Source: Clostridiales bacterium
Lineage (GTDB): Bacteria > Bacillota > Clostridia > Peptostreptococcales > Anaerovoracaceae
Length of the DNA stretch: 6,545 nucleotides
Assembly: GCA_003542355.1 (NCBI GenBank)
Contig: DPKU01000141.1
Span: forward strand, 1-6,545
Reading direction: 5' to 3'
Shown: piece after piece, positions 1 to 5,388 of the stretch
Layout: each line of letters begins with the position of its first letter
Position numbering within the stretch: the first letter of the stretch is position 1
Notes under the pieces: model-generated
Databases searched by the model: none
What the model saw: only the letters and a program-made list of their open reading frames with translations
What the model was told of the DNA's origin: nothing
Made by a program: the position numbers and the translations under genes

Positions 1-133
1 TGCCTTCCTTGTTGATCACAGGAATGGCAGTATACCCATGGTGCTTCATTTTCTCCAGACCCTGCCGCAGAGAATAGTCGTCGTACAAAAAAGCAACGTC
101 ACGTTTTGGGATCAGGAAAAATGCAATATTCAT
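1..133 (-). CDS. CBS domain protein, N-terminal part (cut by window edge)
   Basis: The first 44 codons of a gene on the minus strand are present; the rest lies outside the window. It starts at the ATG complementary to 131-133, with AGAGG at 140-144 six bases upstream. The peptide begins MNIAFFLIPKRDVAFLY and continues through SLRQGLEKMKHHGYTAIPVI to NKEG. This is the beta-alpha-beta start of a CBS domain: an 'L.. ale.M..h.ytaiPVid..G' pattern, which in this family is followed by the 'vGtit.gDLL' strand. CBS domain pairs bind adenosyl nucleotides and act as regulatory sensors. Small stand-alone CBS proteins with this N-terminus occur in many Clostridia, but the ligand is not known from sequence. 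It lies 18 bp downstream of the DUF445 gene on the same strand, so the two are probably co-transcribed. Confidence 0.82.
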   Translation of the reverse strand, partial: MNIAFFLIPKRDVAFLYDDYSLRQGLEKMKHHGYTAIPVINKEG

Positions 134-151
134 TAAGTACCTCTTTTCTTT

Positions 152-1045
152 TTAGAACAACAGGGAAAGTCCGCCCAGAACCAGTCCGATCAATCCGCCG
201 AGATTGACGATTCCGCGAAGCTCCCGTTTCATGATCGATGTGACGAGCTGCTCCAGTTCCCGGACATTCATCTCTGCAACTTTATTTTCCACGATGGCCG
301 CCATATCGATGGCGGCGATGACTTCATCTAAATTCTGCTGGACTCCACGATCATAGATGCGCCCCAGCAGCAGGAGAAACTTATCCTGGGACATGCCGGC
401 CTGGACCAGCGCATCGTCCACAGGCAGCGAAAGAAGGTCGTCGATCTCTGTTTTTACGAGGGGTTGCAGGAATCGCTTTCCGTCGCTGCTCAATGCGTCC
501 ATGATCCGATCCGCTGCAGCGCGGGTGAGCAGATCGATCGTTTTATCATTGACGAACAGTGCGGCAATACCTCCCAGATTATTATCCAGAAAGGGTTTAA
601 CTTCTCTTGCCAGCACCTGGTGAAAATCGACCTGGTGACATTCCAGCAAAATGCGCTCACTGATCCAGCCTGCAAGGTGTTCTTTGAGCCGTTCTGCTTC
701 CGGTGCCCCTGACACGGCTTCTGCTGTATCGTAGATGGTTTTGCCCTGGATCGCAGTAAAAACACCGGAGGATATTTCGGCAATGACGGCCGACTTGACG
801 TCCGGTGACAGAAGACGCTTTTGAATCGCTTCCTTGGTGAGCAGATGGCCCTGGACCATTTTCCCCATGGCCGTACTCAGTTCCTTTTGTCGTTTGGGAA
901 TCATTCCAGGTGTAAACGGGACATGAAATTTCCAGATTCGTATCGATCGATAGGGATGAAACAGCATCTTCACCGCCAGGGAATTGGTGATGTATCCGAC
1001 CAGACATCCCAGCAACGGCGGAAGCATATAGCTGAATTGGTGCAT
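152..1045 (-). CDS. DUF445 / YheB-like membrane protein
   Basis: A 297-residue protein of the DUF445 family (Bacillus subtilis YheB is the best-known relative). Family hallmarks are near the N-terminus: a hydrophobic segment at about residues 7-25 running into GYITNSLAVKMLFHP (17-31), then PFTPGMIPKRQ (43-53). The middle (about 60-270) is mostly amphipathic helix. The C-terminus (about 280-297, ending GLVLGGLSLLF) is a second membrane segment, so the bulk of the protein is a long helical domain between two membrane anchors. The protein is shorter than YheB as I recall it, but it has both ends and looks intact. The ATG at 1043-1045 is supported by GGAGGT (complement of 1054-1059) eight bases away. 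The molecular function of the family is unknown; a spore or envelope role has been discussed for relatives. It is the first gene of a minus-strand pair with the CBS gene. Confidence 0.88.
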   Translation of the reverse strand: MHQFSYMLPPLLGCLVGYITNSLAVKMLFHPYRSIRIWKFHVPFTPGMIPKRQKELSTAMGKMVQGHLLTKEAIQKRLLSPDVKSAVIAEISSGVFTAIQGKTIYDTAEAVSGAPEAERLKEHLAGWISERILLECHQVDFHQVLAREVKPFLDNNLGGIAALFVNDKTIDLLTRAAADRIMDALSSDGKRFLQPLVKTEIDDLLSLPVDDALVQAGMSQDKFLLLLGRIYDRGVQQNLDEVIAAIDMAAIVENKVAEMNVRELEQLVTSIMKRELRGIVNLGGLIGLVLGGLSLLF

Positions 1046-1053
1046 TGTAAATA

Positions 1054-1059
1054 ACCTCC
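1054..1059 (-). promoter_or_regulatory. Ribosome binding site of the DUF445 gene
   Basis: ACCTCC on the plus strand reads GGAGGT on the minus strand, eight bases before the ATG at 1045. It is near-perfect and fixes the start of the DUF445 gene. Confidence 0.85.
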
Positions 1060-1075
1060 AGTGGTAATATATTCT

Positions 1076-1081
1076 ATTTTA
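1076..1081 (-). promoter_or_regulatory. Possible -10 box for the DUF445-CBS transcript
   Basis: The complement reads TAAAAT, preceded by TG, about 30 bp upstream of the DUF445 start. No good -35 box is found 16-18 bp upstream: the best hexamer is GTGCAA at 17 bp, matching only three consensus positions. A promoter is needed in this divergent gap, but this exact assignment is weak. Confidence 0.3.
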
Positions 1082-1104
1082 CACCATATTGGCCTATTTT
1101 GCAC

Positions 1105-1133
1105 TTGGAAAATGCGGTTGAATATGATACAAT
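1105..1133 (+). promoter_or_regulatory. Sigma-A-type promoter of the five-gene operon
   Basis: A -35 box TTGGAA (1105-1110) and a -10 box TACAAT (1128-1133) are separated by 17 bp. A TG dinucleotide one base before the -10 (1125-1126) makes it an extended -10 promoter. Transcription would start near 1140, about 30 bases before the UPF0316 start codon, which leaves a short leader holding the ribosome binding site. An alternative pairing, TTGCAC (1099-1104) with TATGAT (1123-1128) at 18 bp, overlaps it and cannot be excluded. No other good promoter was seen before the downstream plus-strand genes. Confidence 0.7.
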
Positions 1134-1145
1134 TCATGGGCATTT
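1110..1145. repeat. Imperfect dyad over the operon promoter (candidate operator)
   Basis: Two nested inverted-repeat arms share one axis at 1127.5. The outer arms are AAATGC (1110-1115) and GCATTT (1140-1145). The inner arms are TGAAT (1119-1123) and ATTCA (1132-1136). Three mismatched bases separate outer from inner on each side, and the centre is eight bases. The dyad covers the last base of the -35, the spacer, the -10 and the expected start site, where a dimeric repressor would bind. No regulator gene lies in the window, so this is a candidate only. Confidence 0.4.
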
Positions 1146-1169
1146 ATATTGGGGGGAAAGGGATAAATA

Positions 1170-1697
1170 ATGATTGAAACTGCAGTATTGATTACGTGTC
1201 TGAAAATATTTTCATTTCGGATCATCGATGTCACATTAAGCACTGTCAGGATGGTCCTGACAGTCAAAGAGAGGACCATCGCATCAGCTTTGGTGGGCTT
1301 CGTCGAAGTCTTCATCTGGTATTCCATCGTGCGCGAGGCTTTGAGTTCCACAGGCCCGTACTTGCCGACTGCTGTTGCATATGCGGGGGGCTTTGCAACG
1401 GGAACGTTTGTTGGAGGTAAAGTAGCCAAAAGATTCATTCGGGGCCACGTGGTGGTCTCCGTCGTCACCACCGGTCAGAACAACGAAGTGGTGGCTGCGC
1501 TGCGGGAGGCGGGATATGCCGTCACCGTCATGAACGTGAATAAGTCTGAATTCGCAGACGAAAAATATATGCTATTGTCCGATGTGGACAAATCTAAGCT
1601 CAGGGCCTTCCAGCGACTGGTGGAAGAAATGGACCCCGGAGCGTTTATTCTGGTGCAGGAAACCAAAAACGTCATCAACGGATATAATCGTAAATGA
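1170..1697 (+). CDS. UPF0316 family membrane protein (DUF5698 + DUF2179; YebE-like)
   Basis: A 175-residue protein matching the UPF0316/YebE pattern and close to the family's usual length of about 180. The N-terminal DUF5698 part has three likely membrane segments at about 3-21, 38-57 and 66-86. It carries the family motif 'D..LST.R' (20-27, DVTLSTVR), then a short loop with the basic stretch VKERT and a second helix with FVEVFIWY (44-51). The C-terminal DUF2179 domain (about 95-172) is soluble and cytoplasmic, with REAGYAVTV (112-120) and PGAFILVQETKNVINGY (156-172). The function of the family is not established; DUF2179 also occurs at the C-terminus of YitT-type membrane proteins. The ATG at 1170 follows AAAGGG (1157-1162) by seven bases, inside the longer purine run starting at 1151. 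It is the first gene of the operon, and its TGA is 15 bp before the next start. Whether it belongs functionally with the glycan genes or is only co-transcribed is open. Confidence 0.9.
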   Translation: MIETAVLITCLKIFSFRIIDVTLSTVRMVLTVKERTIASALVGFVEVFIWYSIVREALSSTGPYLPTAVAYAGGFATGTFVGGKVAKRFIRGHVVVSVVTTGQNNEVVAALREAGYAVTVMNVNKSEFADEKYMLLSDVDKSKLRAFQRLVEEMDPGAFILVQETKNVINGYNRK

Positions 1698-1700
1698 TTC

Positions 1701-1706
1701 GGAGGG
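1701..1706 (+). promoter_or_regulatory. Ribosome binding site that supports a TTG start
   Basis: GGAGGG lies six bases before the TTG at 1713-1715. The next in-frame ATG, at 1773, falls inside the hydrophobic core of the signal peptide and has no such site, so the TTG is the likely start of the deacetylase gene. Confidence 0.8.
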
Positions 1707-1712
1707 AAGCGA

Positions 1713-3119
1713 TTGGATCGTTCCAGAGATAAATCCAGAATCGTCCGGCATGTCTTCGCGACATGTTTGTTTATGTCGCTGTGGGGACTGTCTGCTTTGT
1801 TGTGCCATGCCGGGACCGAAGCTGCTGGGCTGCATGCCTTTGCGGAGATTTCCGTTACCGGCCCGACAGGTACGACATATAATGATATGCAGCTTTTGGA
1901 TGATCGATATACGACGAAACTGGAGCTTCCGAAGGGGACAGAAATCACGATTCGCACCCAGGAGAAGATCCATGGGCTGTATCTGATCTGGGACAAGCCG
2001 CCGGGCCACTGGGCCCTCCAGGCGCAAGAGGGAAGCCGCACGTCCATGTATCTGCAGGGGAAGAACGGTTGGATCCATGAATACGTGGCGCTGGATGAAC
2101 CGTCGTCAGCGATCGTCCTGGTGATGCCCGATACGGATGTCGTATTATGCGAAATAGAATTGTACGGCCAGGGAACGCTGCCGGATTCCGTTCAGGTGTG
2201 GGATCCTCCGCATGAAGATGCGGATATGCTGCTGCTGCCGACCCACGCCGATGACGAGCATCTGTTTTTTGGCGGGACGATGCCATATTATGCCGGAGAA
2301 TTGGATTACAAGGTCCAGGTGGCATATCTGACCAACCATTGGGCGGAACCCTACCGGCCTCATGAGCTGCTCAACGGGCTGTGGGCCGTGGGCATCCGTT
2401 CTTATCCGATATTCGGGGAATTCCCTGATTATTACTCGGACAATCTTGAGCATGCAAAAACGCTCTACGATCTGGATCAGGTCTTTGCGTATCAAGTGGA
2501 ACTGCTGCGACGGTTTCAGCCGGAAGTCGTGGTTGGCCACGATACCGGCGGAGAATACGGACACGGGGTCCACATGTTGAATGCATGGGTTCTTCAGCAG
2601 GCGGTATCTCTGGCTGCAGACGAGACCTATCTGCCCGATCAGGTTGCGGAATGGGGTACCTTTGAAGTGAGCAAGGTCTATCTGCACCTTTATCCGGAAG
2701 GCGCGGTGCTGATGGATTGGAATATCCCGCTGGAGAATTTTGGTGGGCGGACGGCATTTGAAATGGCAGAGGCGGGATTCGCCCAGCATCTGTCCCAGCA
2801 GAAATGGTTTTCAGTTCGAACAGAAGGCGTCCACGATTGTCGTGCATTCGGATTGTATTACACGGCAGTCGGGGATGACAGCCTTGAAGCATCGCCGGAC
2901 TTCTTCCAGAACATCGATACGTTTTCCGATGATGTGATACCGGAGGAAATCGTAAGCGAAGACGGGGGGACGCCGCCGGAGGATCCCGGAGAATCCGCAG
3001 CTGTGCCGAAGAGCTTCCTGCACGAGCCGGGCGGGTCTTTGGCCATGATCCTGACCGGAATACTGGCTTGTATATTTGTAGTATTCCTGCTATGGGGCAG
3101 GAACAGGAATCGAAGATGA
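1713..3119 (+). CDS. Membrane-anchored extracytoplasmic PIG-L/LmbE family deacetylase
   Basis: A 468-residue protein. PIG-L/LmbE enzymes are metal-dependent (usually zinc) hydrolases that remove the acetyl group from N-acetyl amino sugars such as GlcNAc in GPI precursors, mycothiol and bacillithiol. The first metal motif is THADDEH (177-183; canonical form PHPDDE). The third metal ligand is probably in GEYGHGVH (280-287; H284 and H287). The core domain spans about 172-380. Before it, residues about 41-155 look like a beta-sandwich, with LLDDRYTTKLEL and a closing CEIELYGQG reminiscent of discoidin/F5-8C-type modules; this is inferred from pattern only. The N-terminus is a signal peptide: basic residues 3-13, a hydrophobic core at about 14-31, and probable cleavage after CHA (31-33). 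The C-terminus has an acidic, proline-rich linker (about 386-437), a membrane helix (about 442-461) and the stop-transfer tail RNRNRR. The catalytic domain should thus face outside, unlike cytoplasmic family members. The start is TTG, and the stop overlaps the next gene's ATG (ATGA). Confidence 0.88.
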   Translation: MDRSRDKSRIVRHVFATCLFMSLWGLSALLCHAGTEAAGLHAFAEISVTGPTGTTYNDMQLLDDRYTTKLELPKGTEITIRTQEKIHGLYLIWDKPPGHWALQAQEGSRTSMYLQGKNGWIHEYVALDEPSSAIVLVMPDTDVVLCEIELYGQGTLPDSVQVWDPPHEDADMLLLPTHADDEHLFFGGTMPYYAGELDYKVQVAYLTNHWAEPYRPHELLNGLWAVGIRSYPIFGEFPDYYSDNLEHAKTLYDLDQVFAYQVELLRRFQPEVVVGHDTGGEYGHGVHMLNAWVLQQAVSLAADETYLPDQVAEWGTFEVSKVYLHLYPEGAVLMDWNIPLENFGGRTAFEMAEAGFAQHLSQQKWFSVRTEGVHDCRAFGLYYTAVGDDSLEASPDFFQNIDTFSDDVIPEEIVSEDGGTPPEDPGESAAVPKSFLHEPGGSLAMILTGILACIFVVFLLWGRNRNRR

Positions 3120-4270
3120 TAAAGACAGACGAGAAATCAAAACTTGATATAGCACAAATAGAACCCATATCGATGGAACAGTTGATGGTTGTTGTCCCTT
3201 CTTTGAATCCCGATGACAAACTGATCCAGGTCGTCGACGGGATGATCGCGGCCGGATTTTCCTATGTGCTTCTGGTGGATGACGGCAGCGACAAAGATCA
3301 TTGGAAACCTTTTCTGGAAGCAGAGCAGCGCCCTGCATGCACTGTACTGCGCCATGAAAAAAATCTGGGCAAGGGCCGCGCTCTAAAAACAGCATTCGAC
3401 TACATTTGCCGGGAGCGCCGGGACATACGAGGCGTTGTCACTGTGGACGGAGACAATCAGCACAAGCCCCGGGATGCCCGCAGACTGGCAGAGGAGCTGA
3501 TCAAGTACCCAGCTGTGGTGATGCTTGGTGTACGCAATTTCAAAGAGCATCAGGTGCCATTGCACAATCGGATGGGGAACATGATCACGAGCCTGGTTTT
3601 CAGGATGTTATGCGGGATCGCCCTTTCCGACACGCAAACCGGCATGCGGGCGATTTCAGCGGAGCATCTTCCCCGTTTTCTCGAAGTGGCAGGAGAGCGG
3701 TTCGAATATGAGACCAATATGCTTTTATTTATGAAAACAGCAGGGATCCATTTTCGCGAGATCCCCATCGAAACGGTCTATATTGAAAACAATGCAACTT
3801 CTCATTTCAATCCGTTGACGGATTCGGCAAAGATCTATGGGCCGATCCTGAAATTTGCCGGAGGTTCGGTGGCTTCTGCCGGGATCGATCTGTTCTTTTT
3901 CACGCTTCTGATTTGGGCTTTGCAGGATATGGCCAGCCTGAACCGGCAAATTCTGATCGCTACGGTGGGTGCCCGTGCGGTATCTTCGCTGTTCAACTAC
4001 ACCTTCAATCGCAGAGCGGTTTTTTCCAGCAATGAGTCTCGCCGGATCACGATCGTCAGGTACTATTTTCTCTGCATCGTTCAGATGATGATCTCATACA
4101 AAGGTGTGGCGCTTCTCGTGGGCGCGGCAGGCTTCACCGGGCTCGGTAAAACGGTTGTGAAGCTGGGCGTAGACAGCATTTTATTCGCAATGACCTTCCA
4201 TATTCAACGGGAATGGGTTTTTAAAAAGAAGAAATCTGACAGTTATATTGACAGCGGAGTGCAGCAATGA
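3116..4270 (+). CDS. Bifunctional GT2 glycosyltransferase / GtrA membrane protein
   Basis: A 384-residue fusion. Residues about 22-235 are a GT2 (GT-A fold) domain of the polyprenyl-phosphate sugar transferase type (DPM synthase/CsbB-like). They show VVVPSLN (25-31), LLVDDGSD (52-59), KNLGKG (82-87), the metal-binding DGD (111-113) and DTQTGMR (172-178). Residues about 244-370 are a GtrA domain with four membrane helices (about 248-269, 277-296, 315-336, 347-366), NYTFNRRAVF (294-303) and a closing QREWVF (364-369). The family role is transfer of a sugar from a nucleotide donor to undecaprenyl phosphate; GtrA is proposed to flip the lipid-linked sugar outward. The sugar cannot be told from sequence. 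I chose the ATG at 3116: it overlaps the deacetylase stop as ATGA and has AGGA (3105-3108) seven bases upstream. A TTG at 3068 and an ATG at 3092 are also in frame but lack a ribosome site and lie inside the previous gene. The stop overlaps the next ATG by four bases. Confidence 0.93.
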   Translation: MIKTDEKSKLDIAQIEPISMEQLMVVVPSLNPDDKLIQVVDGMIAAGFSYVLLVDDGSDKDHWKPFLEAEQRPACTVLRHEKNLGKGRALKTAFDYICRERRDIRGVVTVDGDNQHKPRDARRLAEELIKYPAVVMLGVRNFKEHQVPLHNRMGNMITSLVFRMLCGIALSDTQTGMRAISAEHLPRFLEVAGERFEYETNMLLFMKTAGIHFREIPIETVYIENNATSHFNPLTDSAKIYGPILKFAGGSVASAGIDLFFFTLLIWALQDMASLNRQILIATVGARAVSSLFNYTFNRRAVFSSNESRRITIVRYYFLCIVQMMISYKGVALLVGAAGFTGLGKTVVKLGVDSILFAMTFHIQREWVFKKKKSDSYIDSGVQQ

Positions 4271-5388
4271 AGAATACTTATCCTAAAGACGAAGTAATCA
4301 ATAGCTACGAGCAGTTGATGGCGACAGAAAAAGTGGAAATGGAGCCAGCCCCCGGTGGACGGCTTCAAAGAAAAGCCGAAAAGAAGAGTCCAAAACCGAT
4401 ACGATTCTTGAAGCGTTTTTTTCTATATCTAACTACACTTCTTGCCGCATTATTGATCTGTTGCGTAGGTATAATCTATATTTTTGCTCAGGGGCCGTCT
4501 GAATCGGCACGAAATATCTTTGTGGCCAGCGTCACCCAAACATCTGCGGCAAAGTTCACAGCACATATGTTCCTTTCCCAGGAGGAAGTAGACCGCATTC
4601 TTTCCGAAAACACTGTTGTGGATTCGGGTGAGATCTCTGATGGTGACCTGATCACCATTGGCGGCGGAGATGAAGATTACGATTTGAATGCGCTTACGAT
4701 CGAAGAGGTGAGCGGATCTACGTACAAGGGCAAAATGATGATCGTCAATGACCCTTCCAGGGTATATGTGTCTGCGATCCCGGATTTCACCGTAGCCCGG
4801 GGACAGCAAGTCGCTCAAATGGCTGCCCGGGAGAATGCCATCGCGGGCATCAACGGGGGCGGCTTTGAGGATATCGCCGGCCTTGGAAAAGGTGCGAAAG
4901 CCCAGGGGATCGTGGTCTCTCAGGGCGTTTGGCGAAACGGCAGCAAGAATGGGGAACATCAGGTGATCGGATTTGACGACCAGGACAGACTGCTGATCGG
5001 GACCATGACGGGGACCGAAGCAGTGGAAGCCGGGGTTCGCGATGCCGTAGCCTGGGGTCCGTTGCTGGTCGTGAACGGGCAGGCGATGGAAGTTGGCGAT
5101 TCCGGAGGAGGCCTCAATCCCAGAACAGCCATCGGTCAGCGTGCTGACGGTGCAGTTTTGCTGCTGGTAATCGACGGACGCCAAACCAACAGCCTGGGAG
5201 CCAGCTACGCGGATCTGATCGAAGTGATGCTGGAATACGGAGCAGTGAATGCTGCCAATCTGGATGGAGGCACCAGTTCCAGCATGGTATACGAAGGGGA
5301 AGTGATCACAAACGTGTGCTCCCTGTACGGAGAACGCCCTCTGCCTACATGCTTTCTCGTAAGGAGGGTGGAAGATGATGTCGAATAA
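4267..5388 (+). CDS. Membrane-anchored phosphodiester glycosidase family protein (NAGPA domain)
   Basis: A 373-residue protein. The N-terminus is a cytoplasmic tail of about 48 residues rich in charge, then one membrane helix (about 51-75). The rest should be outside the cell. The C-terminal domain (about 157-368) is of the NAGPA type (PF09992, formerly DUF2233). It shows AGINGGGF (193-200), NPRTAIGQ (284-291), VIDGRQ (301-306) and NLDGGTSSSM (331-340), the usual order of conserved glycine-rich motifs. The human relative ('uncovering enzyme') removes GlcNAc from a GlcNAc-1-phosphodiester on mannose; bacterial members act on phosphodiester-linked sugars or have unknown substrates. A linker with an acidic, glycine-rich stretch (about 117-140) precedes the domain. 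The ATG at 4267 overlaps the preceding TGA (ATGA), which suggests translational coupling. The first 200 bases are visibly AT-richer than the rest, as expected for a tail and membrane segment. The domain is complete; the substrate is unknown. Confidence 0.92.
   Translation: MKNTYPKDEVINSYEQLMATEKVEMEPAPGGRLQRKAEKKSPKPIRFLKRFFLYLTTLLAALLICCVGIIYIFAQGPSESARNIFVASVTQTSAAKFTAHMFLSQEEVDRILSENTVVDSGEISDGDLITIGGGDEDYDLNALTIEEVSGSTYKGKMMIVNDPSRVYVSAIPDFTVARGQQVAQMAARENAIAGINGGGFEDIAGLGKGAKAQGIVVSQGVWRNGSKNGEHQVIGFDDQDRLLIGTMTGTEAVEAGVRDAVAWGPLLVVNGQAMEVGDSGGGLNPRTAIGQRADGAVLLLVIDGRQTNSLGASYADLIEVMLEYGAVNAANLDGGTSSSMVYEGEVITNVCSLYGERPLPTCFLVRRVEDDVE
5361..5367 (+). promoter_or_regulatory. Ribosome binding site of the last operon gene
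   Basis: AAGGAGG lies inside the end of the NAGPA gene, seven bases before the ATG at 5375. A second in-frame ATG follows directly at 5378 (spacing ten), so the true start could be either; 5375 has the better spacing. Confidence 0.8.

Noticed and set aside
941..952. Perfect 12-bp palindrome TATCGATCGATA
   Set aside because: It lies inside conserved DUF445 coding sequence (around the YRSIRI residues), and one such palindrome is expected by chance in a window of this size.
1776..1811. Possible lipoprotein signal around Cys31 of the deacetylase
   Set aside because: The residues before the Cys (S-A-L-L) lack the small residues at -1 and -2 needed for a lipobox, and the following CHA-G fits ordinary signal peptidase cleavage; a C-terminal membrane anchor is also present.
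3068..3115. Upstream TTG start (and ATG at 3092) giving a GT2-GtrA protein up to 16 residues longer
   Set aside because: The extension lies inside the deacetylase membrane-anchor codons and has no ribosome site, whereas the ATG at 3116 has AGGA at seven bases and forms the classic ATGA overlap.
2371..3219. 282-codon open frame on the minus strand
   Set aside because: It lies antisense across the end of the deacetylase gene and the start of the GT2 gene, has no ribosome site or recognisable domain, and is rich in Arg, Pro and Ser as expected of a shadow frame.
4450..5184. 244-codon open frame on the minus strand
   Set aside because: It is wholly antisense to the NAGPA gene, whose conserved motifs fix the coding strand; its translation matches nothing I recognise.
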